From NCBI GenBank assembly GCA_026122225.1, contig JANEZZ010001905.1, positions 2,294,001 through 2,358,000 of the forward strand: DNA of 64,000 bases, in the 5' to 3' direction. The notes below the pieces were generated by a model. The model was not told the origin of the DNA and made no database searches. It was given only the letters and a program-made list of their open reading frames with translations. Both the position numbers and the translations under genes were made by a program. How positions within the stretch are numbered: the first letter of the stretch is position 1; each line of letters starts with the position of its first letter. Positions 33,367-44,937 of the stretch are shown here, in pieces. Source of the stretch: Heloderma charlesbogerti (taxonomy: Eukaryota; Chordata; Lepidosauria; Squamata; Helodermatidae).

Positions 33367-35311
33367 ACTGGAAACCTCCTTCTTTACCTCACAATGCAGC
33401 TAAGAAGAGCAGAATGGGAAAGCTTTTTCCACACTCAAAACAAGTTACACATGGAAGATCAATAACAAGATTTAACCCTCCCAGTTAAGCACCGAGACCT
33501 CACTGGAGAGTTGCGGAATCTTAACTGCCTCTTCCATAGTTTTGCCTCAGACTTGGTGCTCGGAATTCTGTTGCAGAAACCAGATGTTTACCATCCGGAG
33601 GAGGGAGAAAAAACCATTTCATTGAGCCACACACTGATCTGCCAGGCCCCACCTGCTGACCCACCCAAAACCGCCAGGCTGAGGCCCTCCCAGCACACCA
33701 CCACAGACTCCACTTCCTGACCTGTTTTATAAAAAAGCCACACTCTGTCCTCCCCCCCCCCCAGCCCTACCCCAACCTCACTGCTCAAAACCCACCCTGG
33801 CTCTATCCACTGATCAGGCAGACTTACAACTGAAAGTTGGCCACGCTGCATCTCAGAGCTCCAGTTTCCGCAAACTGACCCTATCCTAGAAGGCAGACTT
33901 CCCCAACTGTTGCCCTCCAGATGGGTTGAACTACAACTCCAATCATCCCCAGCCAATCATCCCCAGCGGAAGGCTGCTGCAAAGCTACTCCTGGTAAATC
34001 CAGGCAAGAAAGCGTGGAGGGTCAGAGATGCACTCATCCTGACAGCACAGTGGGAGGCTGGAGTCACGGCCCAAGGAGAAGTGGGTCTACATACCAGATC
34101 TCTCGCTGCAAAAGCTTGGCCTCCTAGCAAGTGGACAGATCGAGACAGGCACTCGGGTGAGCTGCAGGCTTTCCTTCGTCGTGATCCTCTAGAGTCACAA
34201 AGTGGGGAATTTTTGCATAGCCCTGTGAAAAGGCAAAATAGATCTGAGGATGTAGGGATTTCTCCGTGGGATTTTCAAGATGCCCGCTGGCCCCGCCCCT
34301 GCCGCCCTTGTTTAAGAGATTCCTCAGCCAGGGAGGTCTGGTAGGCAGAGCGGACAGGGGAACGAGTGGAGCTCATCCTCGGCTCTGCTGTCCTGGCCTG
34401 CCAAAGCAGGCGAAGCCAAGGAGGCCAAGGAGCTGTGTGGAGAGGCAAGTGGCTAAGTGCCATCGGCAAGTCCGGGCATACGTGTGTGCACGGGAGATGT
34501 GCAGGGATTCCACGTTTGCTATTGGTAAGGATGTGTGGCACCTCCATCACCAGCAGCTAGACCAGACTTCCCCAACCTGGTGCCCTCCAGACGTGTTGGA
34601 CTACAGCTCCCACAATCCGCAGCCAGCAGGGCCCTTTTTACTCTTTTATTTCTTGCCTTCACCGCTCCAAAATGTGTTCTAGATATGGAGCGATACATAG
34701 ATATTGTAAATAAACAAACAAACAAACATCCGAAATTGGCCTGAGATGCACCATTGCCCTTGAATTTCCTGTTCCTCCCCTGCCTTTTCGTTGTTGCATG
34801 CCCATCCTTCAGGGACCTGTAAGCATACTTGTTTGAGCTGTTGTCATTATGTGGAGCAAGCCCAGCTTTGCCACTAAGAGCAGCCTCAACAGGCAGCCCA
34901 TTCTTTCTCTCCGAGTGTACCTGTACAAAACCCATGCCACATTCACGCATTCCCTTTTCAGGCATACCTCATTTTAGGTATACACCCAAAGATCTTCATT
35001 TGTGAAGTGCCACCCACTCTTTTCTGGAACGCCCCATGCCTTTCTGCCATATTTCTGTTCCTATATTTCTGCTGGGGGAACAGTCCAATATTACCCATGA
35101 AGTCCATGAACTCTACCACATAAGAGAAACGCTGTAAAGTAACGTGAGCTGCTCCTGGCCTCTCTCCCCCTTACTGTCAGCTTAAGACAGAGATGAATAA
35201 CTGCTTGATTCTCTTCTTACTGCTCCCACACTCAGACACATGAACCCCTTTCTCCCCATCCATCGCAGAGGACACAAGGACAAGGAAACATCACGGACAG
35301 AAAGCCATGCT
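33367..35311. other. Low-copy sequence with two MITE copies
   Basis: Partial copies of the palindromic MITE lie at 33891-33976 and 34561-34634. The rest, including the frames at 33910-34344 and 34266-34682, shows no recognisable protein or splice-bounded exon. Confidence 0.45.
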
Positions 35312-35315
35312 CACT

Positions 35316-35543
35316 TTTGCCATGTGGAAAGCGATGGAGAGCTCCCTGCAGCTTGGAACTTGTCTGTAGACCAGGGGTGGGGAACCTGAGGCCTAGGGGC
35401 CGAACCCAGCCCTCCACGATTCCCCAGATGGCCACACCCCCTTCCCTTGGGTGGCTGGGTTTGGCTCCCAGGCCTAAGGTTTCCCACATCTGGTCTCCAG
35501 ACAAGTTTCGAGTTGCAGAGAGCTCTCCATCGCTTTCCACATG
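35316..35543. mobile_element. Palindrome with hAT-like core
   Basis: The outer arms ('ccatgtggaaagcgatggag' at 35316 and its complement ending at 35543) extend about 55 bp inward. They then meet hAT-type ends 'ccaggggtggggaacctgag' and, reversed, 'cctaaggtttcccacatctg' around a short GC-rich centre (35370-35492). The whole 228 bp folds on itself, so the host sequence beside the hAT-like core has itself been inverted and duplicated. Confidence 0.7.
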
Positions 35544-35631
35544 GAACACAGTAAGTATGAAGGAGTAAGTAAAGAAAACCAATAAAAAACAGCCAGAGAC
35601 CAAAATACAGTGGCCATAACAAGTCATGAAG

Positions 35632-36118
35632 CCAAAGCCTTGTCTAAATAAAAGTGTCTTTGTCTGTCAGCGGATGCTTATTACAAAAGGGCCTAGACAG
35701 GCTTCCCATGGCAAGGAATTCCAGAACTAGGGAGCAGCCACGGAGAAGGCCCTCTCTTCATTTCCTGCCAAGGAGGCCTCAGATTTTGACTGGACAGAAA
35801 GAAGGGTTTCTTTGAAAGGTTTTAAAACCTGGGCAGGCTGGAATGGGAGAATACAGTCTTTCAGATAGCGTGGTTCCAAATCACGTAAGTCATAACCAGA
35901 ACAATGAATTGTGCCCGGAAATGGATCAGTAGCCAGTGAAGCTGTTGTAACACAGGAGTCACGTGATCCCTATAACTAGCCCCAGTCAGTAGTCCAGCTG
36001 CAGCATTCTGAACCAGCTAAAGTTTCTGAACGCTCTTCAAAGGCAGCCCCACGTAGAGCACATTGCAGTAGTCCAAACAAGATGCAATGAAGGCATGGCC
36101 AATCTGACAGTTCTAGGA
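35632..36118 (-). mobile_element. L2-like LINE, RT C-terminal coding remnant
   Basis: On the minus strand the start (36118) encodes 'DYCNVLYVGLPLKS' and 'LVQNAAA'-like text, the hallmark NALYxGLP...LQxVQNAAARL region of L2 reverse transcriptase. A 'LLQQLHWLL'-like segment and the RAFSVAAP-type end follow. Stops interrupt it. It ends near 'gacaaggc' at 35632. Confidence 0.75.
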
Positions 36119-36587
36119 ATGGGCATAGTTTTTTTGAAAATATAAATAAATAATTTATTATACAATCAACAACACACACACACACACACCATCATCATCA
36201 TCAAATGGACAATAAAGTTACCAAACTATACACACAAAATACTTCCAAGAAATGGACAACCTTCCCTTTATAAAGACCATACCCTTATTCTTCTCAGCCT
36301 TCCATAGAAGAGTCATATAAAGATGAAAATCACTGTCAACACACCAAACCTTTCCATAGATTTACATGAGATATTGGTATGTTGAATTTGTCAGTATTTC
36401 CATTAGCATGGGAAATAAACAGATGCCAAATTGCATGAAAATCTTTCTCGTGTCCCTAAGGAATGCACATATAATGTAAGTTTGTCCATGAGTGCAAATG
36501 ACCATAGCTTATCCCTCCATTGTAGAACAGATATTTTGGTTTCTCCAAAATGGGCACAGTTGATGCCCTCCTCTTAGTTGTGCACAA

Positions 36588-36811
36588 GTGTGGTGTAGTG
36601 GCTAGACTGTTGGACTGGGACTCAGGAGATCCGGGTTCTAGTCCCTACTCGGCCATGAAGCTCGCTTTGGGCCAGACACTGACTCTCAGCCTAACCTACC
36701 TCACAGGGCTGTTGTGAGGATAAAATGGAGAGGAGGACCACCATGTAAGCTGCCTTGGGTTCCTTCAAGAGAAAAAAGTGGGATATAAATATACAGATAA
36801 TAAATACAAAA
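36588..36811 (+). mobile_element. Sauria/ACA-type tRNA-derived SINE
   Basis: The tRNA-like head has an A box 'gtgtagtggctagactg' and a B box 'gggttctagtccc'. A central 'ctcagcctaacctacctcac' domain and the 3' end 'aagtgggatataaatatac' with an (ATAA) tail follow. About 225 bp, nearly complete. Other copies: 43.56, 45.87 (plus), 58.36 and 61.23 kb (minus). Confidence 0.88.
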
Positions 36812-36907
36812 ACCTGGGCATCCAGGTTCAGCGCTGAATTCAGGAGTACATTCAAAAGTTCAACCCGAGTAGACTCTCAGATCGTTGGTCAGCCTAGCAC
36901 AGTATTG

Positions 36908-37100
36908 TATTGTATTGTGTTTATTTATTTATTTAAAATATTTCTTGGCCGCCTTTCAGGGCAGAAGCCCTCCCAAGGTGGCTTACAACAATAAAATACA
37001 TAAAAGCAATTAAAATATTAAAAGTGATAAAAATATAAAAACAACAAAAACATCAATGATGTTAAAAGCAGCAACAGCGATGTTAACAGGAGGAAGGCCA
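36908..37100 (-). mobile_element. LINE 3' tail, L2/CR1-like
   Basis: On plus, (TTTA)n is followed by 'ggccgcctttcagggcagaa' and 'aaggtggcttacaacaataa' and A-rich repeats. This is a reversed LINE 3' end with a different consensus from the 'gccaaagctct' type. A tRNA-Ala-like SINE scrap follows at 37255-37318. Confidence 0.5.
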
Positions 37101-37706
37101 GGAGAAATGTCTTAATGACTAGAGCGGTTTGACAATGGAACCAATTACCCGGGCGGGGGGGTGCTCTCCCTCCCTGGGGATTGCAGATGGCCTAGCTCTC
37201 GATCTCCTTCAATGCGCAGGGAGTTGGCCAATGAGGCCCTCTCCAGCTCCGTCTGTTTATATTGAGCATGTGGCCTTCTGCATTCAAGCAGGGGCTGTAC
37301 CACTGAGCTATGGGAACCTGGGAGTCAGATGTGCCTTTGAAGCTACTTTGAAGCACAGGAGTCAGCTGTGACCCCTGGTGACTCAACCACATTTTAACCA
37401 AAGTGTGTACCAAGCAATACATTAACCTGTAAAGGAAAGGAAACCATTTCGAAACTTGCAACAGGCAGAGATGTTCCATGCTTCTAGGTAATCTTTGGCT
37501 TTTGTATGAAATGCCTCAGCCGATGGCTGTTTGCAAGATCAAGAAGACTCTTGTATACATTTCAGACAAACTGAATTGTAGTGCAACTCTTGAGTGCACC
37601 ACAAGATCAAAACACCACTCTCAGTTTTGGGCAGATCGTTCGGTCCTGCTTTTCCAATTCATTGATGTTATCCAAGCACACACTGGCAATTTTTTTTACA
37701 GAGACC

Positions 37707-38002
37707 TAACCCTGACTGCTCATTGGAAGGACAGAGACTGAAGCTGAAGCTCAAATATTTTGGCCACCTAATGCAAAGAGAAAACTCCCTGGAAAAGACC
37801 CTGATGCTGGGAAAGATTGAAGGCAAAAGGAGAAGGGGATGGCAGAGGATGAGATGGCTAGATAGCATCACTGATGCAATGAATATGGACTTGAGCACGC
37901 TCCGGGAGAGAGCGCAGGACAGGAAGGCCTGGCGTGCTATGGTCCATGGGGACATGAAGAGTCGGACATGACTGAACGACTGAACAACAACAACAACAAC
38001 AA
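37707..38002 (+). mobile_element. BovB (RTE) LINE 3' end
   Basis: The last roughly 300 bp of BovB: open from 37723 to 37971 with KLKYFGHLMQRENSLEKTLM and DLSTLRERAQDRKAWRAMVH, then the stop region and (AAC)n. The 5' junction is at about 37707. No target-site duplication was found. Confidence 0.9.
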
Positions 38003-38099
38003 CTACCCTTGGGGAAGGGGGGGCATGGAATGCTGGGAAGGGGGGGCATGGAATCCTGGGAAGAAATCCATCTCCTTTATATGACTGTGAGTGGCAGCA

Positions 38100-38215
38100 G
38101 CAATCGAAATTATCTTTCCCAGACCACCTACTTGAGAACTTTTTAAATGGAAATGCCAGAGACTGAACCTGGGCCTTTTCCATTCAACCCATGCACTGTA
38201 CCACTGGGCCGTAAA
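38100..38215 (-). mobile_element. tRNA-Ala-like SINE fragment
   Basis: The plus strand ends 'cactgtaccactgggccgt', the reverse of the tRNA-like head, preceded by 'agactgaacctgggcctttt' (B box region reversed). The 3' body is not recognisable. Confidence 0.5.
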
Positions 38216-38339
38216 TCTTTTTGTTGCGGGAAAATACATTTCTAGCCCCCTTCACCCACCCCAGACCACTGGAGAAGAACCCTGTATAGGCTTCGAGAAC
38301 ACATGACAACCAGACCTGATTTCATCTTACCCTATATTT

Positions 38340-38410
38340 TTGTGAACCCCCGAGAGAGCTTCGGCTATTGGGCGGTATAAAAATGAAATTAATTAAATAA
38401 ATAAATAAAT
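38340..38410 (+). mobile_element. L2-like LINE 3' tail
   Basis: 'gagcttcggctattgggcgg' and 'tataaaaatgaaatt' with an (AAAT)n tail; the same end as at position 340. Confidence 0.65.
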
Positions 38411-39980
38411 TCCCTGCAAGATACCTCACCTAACCTTTTTCTTAACCCTTCAAAGAAAGCAGGGTGTTTCCACAGCTTCTCTTTATTCTGAATCAATTGC
38501 TTGAGCCACAGACACTCACACAATCAATCAACTCCGCCCAGCAATGGAAGAACCACACGACTCAAAAGTCTTGTGCTCAGTTCTGGGCCATACAAGTCAA
38601 GAAGGCTTTTGGCAAGTTGGACAAGAAGATTCAGAGAGTTACAAAGGACAGTGCGCACCGCAAAAGGCAAGTCATATACAAGCGGGGATGGGAAAACGAA
38701 CAATGTTCGAGATCTGAACATCACCCCACTGCTCATCTCCTGCCCGATTCCCGCTCCTGCACAAACAGGAAACTTGCACACATCGAGCAGCGATCAAATT
38801 ACCCCAAATTTAGGCAAATTTTCAAATTAGTGCATCTTTCTTCCATAGACTAAAGCTGGGCTGATTCTATCTATTAGGAAATTAGGAAATCTGCACGAAT
38901 CAAACTGGAAATGGGAACAAGGTGAACATGAGCATGTGTTTGACAATTTGCAAATATTTTTGGCAGCTCACGTCCAGATCTTCAAACAGGGCAAGCTCAA
39001 ATGTTTTGCAAGCAAAACTGAAATTCTCATACATCCCTAACAAGAAGAGACAAGAAGAAACTGGCTGATGTCAAATGCCAGCTTAGGGGAGATGTGCAGC
39101 TTTCAAATATTTAAAGAAAGGGAGACAGGTGTTCTTCCTTTCAACAGAGGACAAGACAAACACAATGCTTAACTACAGGGAGGAATAAGCTAGGGTGACC
39201 GTGGAAGCCCCTTCCTTGGGCTGGAGCTTCTAAGAGACCTGAAAACAGCGTGGCAAAGCCATCATTTCATCGCTCATTTCCTCCATCCCACTACCAGCTC
39301 CGATCAAACAGGTTTTGCAGGCTTTTGAACCATACAAAACCTTTCAAAGCCTGTAAACAAAGACATGAGTAACAGCAGCTCTGGGTGCTTCCAGACAGAA
39401 GGCTCCTGGCGCAACCAATTAGAAGGCATTCTGCAGCTATTCAGTCTGCCTTTCCATAACTGATTCTTTGCAGTAAGGAAAAGGATGGAAGAAGTGGTGG
39501 GCAAATGCAACAAGGTTATGAATGGAAGATGATGTGATCACCCCACCCCACCCCCCGCCCCGATGTAAGATTCCTTGAACCAGGCAGGATGATGCAATAC
39601 AAACCTTTACTGGAAGCACCCTGTATTGTATCATCCCACACTCTGAAAAGAACTACTGTCTCCTCTCTCCAGCCTCAGAGTTTTTCTACAAAGCCTCAAA
39701 TTCCTCAGAAAAGAAATGGATCTCTTAGGAAGTCACGGGGGAGATACTTGGGATATCCTGCTCATGATTAAATGGCATAAACAAGCCTCCAAATAGCTGC
39801 AGGGTCATCCTGAATCCCTCCACCGTTATCAGTTCCCTTCCGTGCCCAGCAGCGGTCCAACTGAGTCAGCTCTGAATGAATTTAGCACCCAGCCAGGCTC
39901 CTTCCCGGCACACCAGCTGCGTTAACGTCACATGTCCCAGGGCTCGCCGCATCGGTCCGTGTTGACAGGGCATCCCTCAC
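38411..39980. other. Low-copy sequence with CR1 scrap
   Basis: 38565-38650 ('ctcagttctgggccatacaa') resembles a decayed plus-strand CR1 RT end. Near 39034 the text 'ctcatacatcccta' matches the terminus type of the foldback elements (GGGATGTA... reversed), but no partner end is clear. No gene recognised. Confidence 0.35.
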
Positions 39981-40097
39981 ATTCAAGCGCGGCAGCAGGG
40001 CAGATGAGCCAAGTCAGCCCCAGCAGGGAGAAAACGAAGTCAAGCAGAGGAGTGTCACAACGCGGCTCCGACGGCACCCAGGTCAGGGAGCCTCTCT
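39981..40097 (-). other. Candidate 117-nt exon coding a membrane segment
   Basis: On the minus strand a strong acceptor (pyrimidine-rich 'cctcctgggtttgctttcag') precedes 40097, and a donor GTGAGG follows 39981. The interval is 117 nt (39 codons' worth), open and symmetric in phase (1-1). It encodes a hydrophobic stretch LLDFVFSLLGLTWLICPAAAL, long enough for one membrane helix. The open frame extends beyond both ends (40224-39928), and CpGs are retained. I do not recognise the protein. It could be a true exon of an unknown gene, a decayed exon, or chance. Confidence 0.3.
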
Positions 40098-40877
40098 CTG
40101 AAAGCAAACCCAGGAGGAGGAAGATCTGAAGTTTGCCCTTCACCCAGAAGGAAGAGGCTTCCATTCCCAACAATTGGAAACCGGGCACCGAGAAATGGTC
40201 ACACGCCGCCAGAGCGGGCTCCAAACGTCTCCCTCATATGTAAAACAGGTGATAAGTACTTGACTCAAACGCCACCAGATCTCCCCTCACCCCAAAGAGG
40301 TTTGGGTATTCCAACACAGGCCCAGTTGGGCTAAGAGTGGGCCAGTTTTCTAGCCACTACCAAGTGCATGTTGAGTTTGCCTGAACAGCACCAAGATCCT
40401 CTACATAAAATCCTTTCTTTCTGTACCGCATGTGTCAACCCTTTTGGCATGTTTTTAATCTAGAATAGCCTTGCCCAACCCAATGTGTTTGGACTACAAC
40501 TTCCACCATCCCCAGCCAACATGCCTAATGGCCATGCCGGCTGGGGACAAGGAGAGTCTGTGGATCGCGCTCCCAGCGCGGGTCCCTCCCTCCCTCAAGT
40601 GCCACCAGAAGGGCTTTTGAGGCAACATCATGCTTTGAGCAGATGGGAGAAGGAGAGCGGACAATATTCCACCCCAGCAGGACAAGCGATGCAGTGCAAA
40701 CCTGAGTACAGTTACTTCCAGAATAGCTATATGCTCATCCACCTGAGCAAAGGAATCAAGCACCACCATCAAGCGTGTTTCCTCCTCCCTCCCAGTCCCT
40801 TTCCTCGTGTCTCGTGTCTTTTTAGATTGCAAGCCTGAGGGCAGGGCTCATCTAATAATTTGTTCTTGTAAGTCACT
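40098..40877. other. Low-copy sequence with MITE copy
   Basis: 40463-40545 is a degraded copy of the palindromic MITE ('gcccaacccaatgtgtttgg'). The remainder shows no gene or repeat I can name. Confidence 0.4.
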
Positions 40878-41321
40878 CAGGGGTCCCCAACCTTCTGGGG
40901 CCAGTGGGCACATTTGGAATTTTGAGGGAGTGCCATGGGCACTCACAAAATGGCTGCCATGGGGAGATGTGCCCATTCACAAAATGGCTGTCATGGGGAG
41001 ATGTGCCCATTCACAAAATGGCTGCCATGGCGGGCACGCTCAGTCGCAAAACACCCATTTCCCGGAAGGTAAACTGGTGAGAAAAGTGACTTGCCCAAAA
41101 CCTAAGTACAAGGCAGAGATGGAGGGGAGGGGGGATGTCTGAGCTCCAAAACACAAAATCACTATGTGGAACCCAAATAGAGATGGAGCTTTGCAGTGTG
41201 CCAGCCTCCCAGCTATTATTTTTTTAAAAAAATTAAAATCACAAGAAAGAAAAGAAAATTCAGGAGAGGCAGGAAGGCTATGGCACAGTGTTGCCCACTG
41301 GCACCGTATTGTAGACCCCGG
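40878..41321. mobile_element. hAT-like element with internal tandem repeat
   Basis: The left end CAGGGGTCCCCAACC and the right end 'attgtagaccccgg' are imperfect inverted repeats, with 'ccagtgggcac' mirrored by 'gttgcccactgg'. At 40947-41036 a 34-bp unit ('aaaatggctgccatggggag...') is repeated about 2.6 times. Related to the copy at 14.97-15.28 kb, which has a single unit. No transposase. Confidence 0.7.
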
Positions 41322-42754
41322 GGCGTGTGGGACAAAAATGCTTTCAATGAATGAATGAACAAACAAAATAAATCTCGTCGGATCAATGTCTGCCTTCCCT
41401 GGGAACGCCTGACCCCCGTCAGTCAAATTCTGCCCCCTGCCTGCTGGAACTGCTACTTGGACCCTGCCCCTGCTCCCTGCCGCTGGTGGATGTCTGCGCA
41501 AGGCCTTCCTTGGCATCGCCCTGCCCCCTCCAGGCTCATAGCCTGGCCAGAACTGGACAAGTTCCCACCCATGGGTGGGGATGCTCCTCTGGCAGCATTT
41601 TGGTCACAGAACTGCTCTTCAAGTCAGGCTGTTCATCCTAACGGCAAGCCTTGTTCCACTTGCCTGTAATTTAAAACTGGCCTTCAGAGATAAGTCTACA
41701 AACTCTGCCAGCCTGCACATACCTCCGAGACATCCGAAGGCACGCAATTCAGACAGGATAGGAGATGATGTTGCTCTGCCAGCCTAATGGCAACATCAAT
41801 TTGAAATCCTCGGCTTCTCGTCTCATCCTCTCTTGATAGACCAAACAACGATTCCCTCACTCCTTTCCCAAATCCTTTTAAATACTTGAAAACTGTCAGC
41901 ACATCTTTCCTTACTCTCCTTTTCTCCTGCCTAAAACAGACCCAGTGCCTTTGGACTGTCCTCAGGGGAATTGCCTTCCCCCATCCCTACAAACCGCCAT
42001 ATCCTTGCACAGTCTTTGGGTCTAAGGGCCAAAACAGACATTACATTACACTGGTGTCTAGTAGCTGCATCTTTTTCTTTCTTTTTTTCTTTTTTACTCT
42101 AAAGGAGGTACAGGACCCATGATCAAGACCGGGACCTTACTGTGACGGCTGGAAGGTTTTTAAAGTTCTGGATTGGGGCCCTTGCACCTACTCTACAATA
42201 AAAATGGAGGCAGGGAAACATAGTTGCTAGGCACTGATTTAAAGTGATGCCTGTTTCAGCCCGACAGCCCCTTCAGACACGCTTGCTGTTGTTGTTGTTG
42301 TTCAGTCGTGGCAAACAGAGCCACATCTGTGTGCTGTACTGTCACACTGCAGGGGCACCCACACAAGTAAAGGAAACATGTGGGTCTCTCCCATTCAATA
42401 GCACCCTCCCTCCTGGTGGGGTGTCAATGGTGTGGAAAAGACCCCTGCAGCCACATTATTCACACACACACACACACATGCCCCCCACCCCCTGAATATA
42501 TGAGGCAGAAGCAGCTTCCAGACTGGTGCTGCTGTACATGGCCAAAATCTCTCTTGCATCACAGCAAGCTCGAAGCAGAGTGCTCCAAAAAAAACCAAAA
42601 ACCCCAACCCGTCTACCCAATAGTGGGCAGAGCATCGCTGTCAATTTTGCAAGCGTTCTGGTCGGTGCCTCTCTCAGTGCAATGTATGCCACGATGGTGC
42701 ATCACAGTATACCAACGTTTCGTACATGGATAGTGCGGCCACATTTCTAAGACT
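41322..42754. other. Low-copy sequence; CR1 fragment inside
   Basis: 41810-41985 is a diverged minus-strand CR1 3' piece ('cttttaaatacttgaaaact'). A (CA)n run lies at 42461-42478. Near 42286-42310 a GTT run with 'cagtcgt' may be a minimal BovB end. No gene recognised. Confidence 0.45.
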
Positions 42755-42962
42755 GTACATGGTTCTGGTCGCTACATCTCAACAAAGAAACCAAAATGAT
42801 CAGGGGGATGGAACACTTCCTTTATGAAGAAAGGCAAAAGCGTGGAGGGCTTTTTAGTTTGGGGGGGGGGAATAACTAACAGGGAACATGACACAACAGG
42901 TTTTTTTATATAATTCTGCACAGTGCAAAAAAAGTTTGACTCCCTCTCGCATAATAATAAAA
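42755..42962 (+). mobile_element. CR1 LINE 3' part, first segment
   Basis: 'gtacatggttctggtcgcta', 'accaaaatgatcagggggat' and 'tttatgaagaaaggcaaaa' follow the CR1 RT C-terminal coding order. The element is interrupted by a MITE at 42963-43093 and resumes at 43094. Confidence 0.75.
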
Positions 42963-43093
42963 CCAGCCTTCTCCAACCTGGTGTCCTCCATGTGGGTTGG
43001 GCTACAATTCCCATCCTCCCCAGCCAGCATGGCCCATGGGAATGCTGGGAGTTGCAATCCAACACATCTGGAGGGCGCCAGGTTAGGGAAGGC
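42963..43093. mobile_element. Palindromic MITE nested in CR1
   Basis: Left arm 'tccaacctggtgtcctcc', right arm 'tggagggcgccaggttaggg'. Inserted into a CR1 3' region, so it post-dates that insertion. Confidence 0.75.
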
Positions 43094-43420
43094 ATAACCC
43101 ATGCAACTGATTGGCAGAAGACTGAGGACAGACAAACGGAGGTTCCTCTTCAAACAATGTGCAACGCATCTGCAGGATTCTGTGCCGCAAGATGTGGTGA
43201 TGAAGCTTAGATGGCTTCGAAGGGGAATGGGACAAAGTCTGTTATCGGCTGCTAGCCATGATGGCTCTGAGAAAATTCCATGACTGATACACAGCAGGCC
43301 ATAAATACACAGATCCTGATGGCACTTCTGTCCTGCTTTGGGCTTTCGAAGAGCCACCTAGCTGGTGCGAGCCAGGATGCTGCCCTGCTCCAGCAGCACT
43401 CTCCACATGATCTGACATTC
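43094..43420 (+). mobile_element. CR1 LINE 3' part, second segment
   Basis: It continues the interrupted CR1: 'gacaaacggaggttcctctt', 'gtgatgaagcttagatgg' and 'gatgctgccctgctcca'. Diverged and non-coding. Confidence 0.65.
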
Positions 43421-43556
43421 TTATTCATTCCTCTTTCTGTGATTTAGGCCCCCGCTCTTTGATCCAATGGGATTCTCAGAACACTGCAAGGCCTTGCAAA
43501 ATGTGTTTAAAAATCATCAAAGCAACACAACCAGAAAACCATACCCAAGACCACCA

Positions 43557-43812
43557 GTGTGGTGTAGTGGTGCGAGTGCTAGACTGGGACTTGGAAGATC
43601 CAGGTTGCAGTCCCCACTCAGCCATGAAGCTCGCTGGGTGACTTTGGGCCAGGCACTGACTCTCAGCCTAACCTAACCTACCTCACAGGGATGTTGTGAG
43701 GATAAAATGGCGAGGAGGAGGAGGAAGACCATGTCAGCTGTCTTGGGTTCCTTGCCAGAGGGGAAAAGGTGGGATATAAATGTAATAAATGAAATAAAAT
43801 AAAAATAATGCA
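43557..43812 (+). mobile_element. Sauria/ACA-type tRNA-derived SINE
   Basis: Complete: head 'gtggtgtagtggtgcgagtg', B box 'ggttgcagtcccc', middle 'ctcagcctaacctaacctac' (the 'taacc' step is duplicated), end 'aaggtgggatataaatgtaa' and an (AATA)-type tail. Confidence 0.9.
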
Positions 43813-43946
43813 TCAAACATACAAAGGACCAGCACAGGACAGAAGCAAAATAAGAAAATCTAGAGGGAGCCTGGGGAAATAAAAAGGGTTTCTGCTGACA
43901 GCAACAAGACATCCAACTCAGCTCCAGGTGAGTCTCCCTGGGGAAT

Positions 43947-44033
43947 CATAGAATCATAGAATAGCAGGGTTGGAAGGGGCCTACAAGGCCATCGAGTCCA
44001 ACCCCCTGCTCAATGCAGGAATCCAAGAGGATG
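43947..44033 (-). mobile_element. CR1 LINE extreme 3' end
   Basis: The plus strand reads 'aatcatagaatcatagaata', then 'gcagggttggaaggggccta' and 'gtccaaccccctgctcaatg'. Truncated to under 90 bp; the match to the other CR1 ends is close, suggesting a young copy. Confidence 0.88.
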
Positions 44034-44937
44034 CCAAGGCCACGGTGCCACCACCAAAGAGGCCCTCTCTCCAATATATGTCTGTAGATAATGCTACCAA
44101 TGTACATTGCACTTTCCAGGGCAGCAGAAGCCCCAAAGACAAATCCTTGCCCCCAAGAACCTCTCGTGTTCAGATATGTGAAAATTTGGTGACAACGCTT
44201 TAAAAAAAAAAAAAGTATTAATTGGAGCTTGCCAAATATTTGGAATGTTTTGTCAGGACGGCCCCTTCTCCTTGCCTGCAACATCTGGCTTGGGAGAGCA
44301 GTCTGAATTCCCTACCACCCCCTCAAGCCCAAAGCTTAAGAAGCTGGCAGTGAGCCAAGGGACACCCCCTGCCTAAACGAAGGCCCAGCCTTCCCTGGAA
44401 CACCCCGCAAAAATACTCTTGCCAGGTGAGTGTGTGTGTGCGTGGCTTCTTTCAATCGACAGGATTCATACTGAGAACGGCTGGCAACCACATTCGTCTC
44501 TTGGGCTCTCCAGATGAAGGCCCAGTAGGAGTTAGGAAGTAAATTGGTAATAGGTGCAATTTTCTTCTTTTTATCCAAGATAATTACCGTGGAAAAGCAC
44601 GGTTCTCCTTCTACCTTGCAATTAGCTGAAATAACCAAATCAACGCTACTCTCTTATTAGCTGAGGCTGCTAGGGGCTATGCAAGGGGAACAAGGAAAAC
44701 AAATTTGTACCTGCCCCTTCTGCTCCACCTATGAGTTCTGGCTGTCAAAAACAGTGTCATGGAAAGGAAATGAGGGAGGGAGAAATTCAGACAGCTTGTT
44801 GGTTGCATTTACAGCTTTGTCCCAGAGCAGCTGGTTTGCCCTACATTAGCGCTCTCAAAAGGTCCAACTACAGGTCTCTCCATGTCAGGGCCATGTTACG
44901 CACTCCTTCACTTCTTTCTTGCAGGGACCTAACAGTA
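44034..44937. other. Low-copy sequence, no gene seen
   Basis: An A-run lies at 44200-44213. Nothing else is recognisable. It runs up to the TA flank of foldback element F2. Confidence 0.4.

Noticed and set aside
36588..36660. tRNA gene at SINE heads
   Set aside because: A and B boxes are recognisable, but the cloverleaf does not close and the sequence continues into the SINE body.
38883..39036. Fourth foldback element ending 'catacatcccta'
   Set aside because: The right-hand terminus resembles the family, but no inverted partner, palindrome module or GC-rich arm was found nearby.
42286..42310. Another minimal BovB end (GTT run plus 'cagtcgt')
   Set aside because: Only about 20 bp match and no target-site duplication was found; a GTT microsatellite could give the same.
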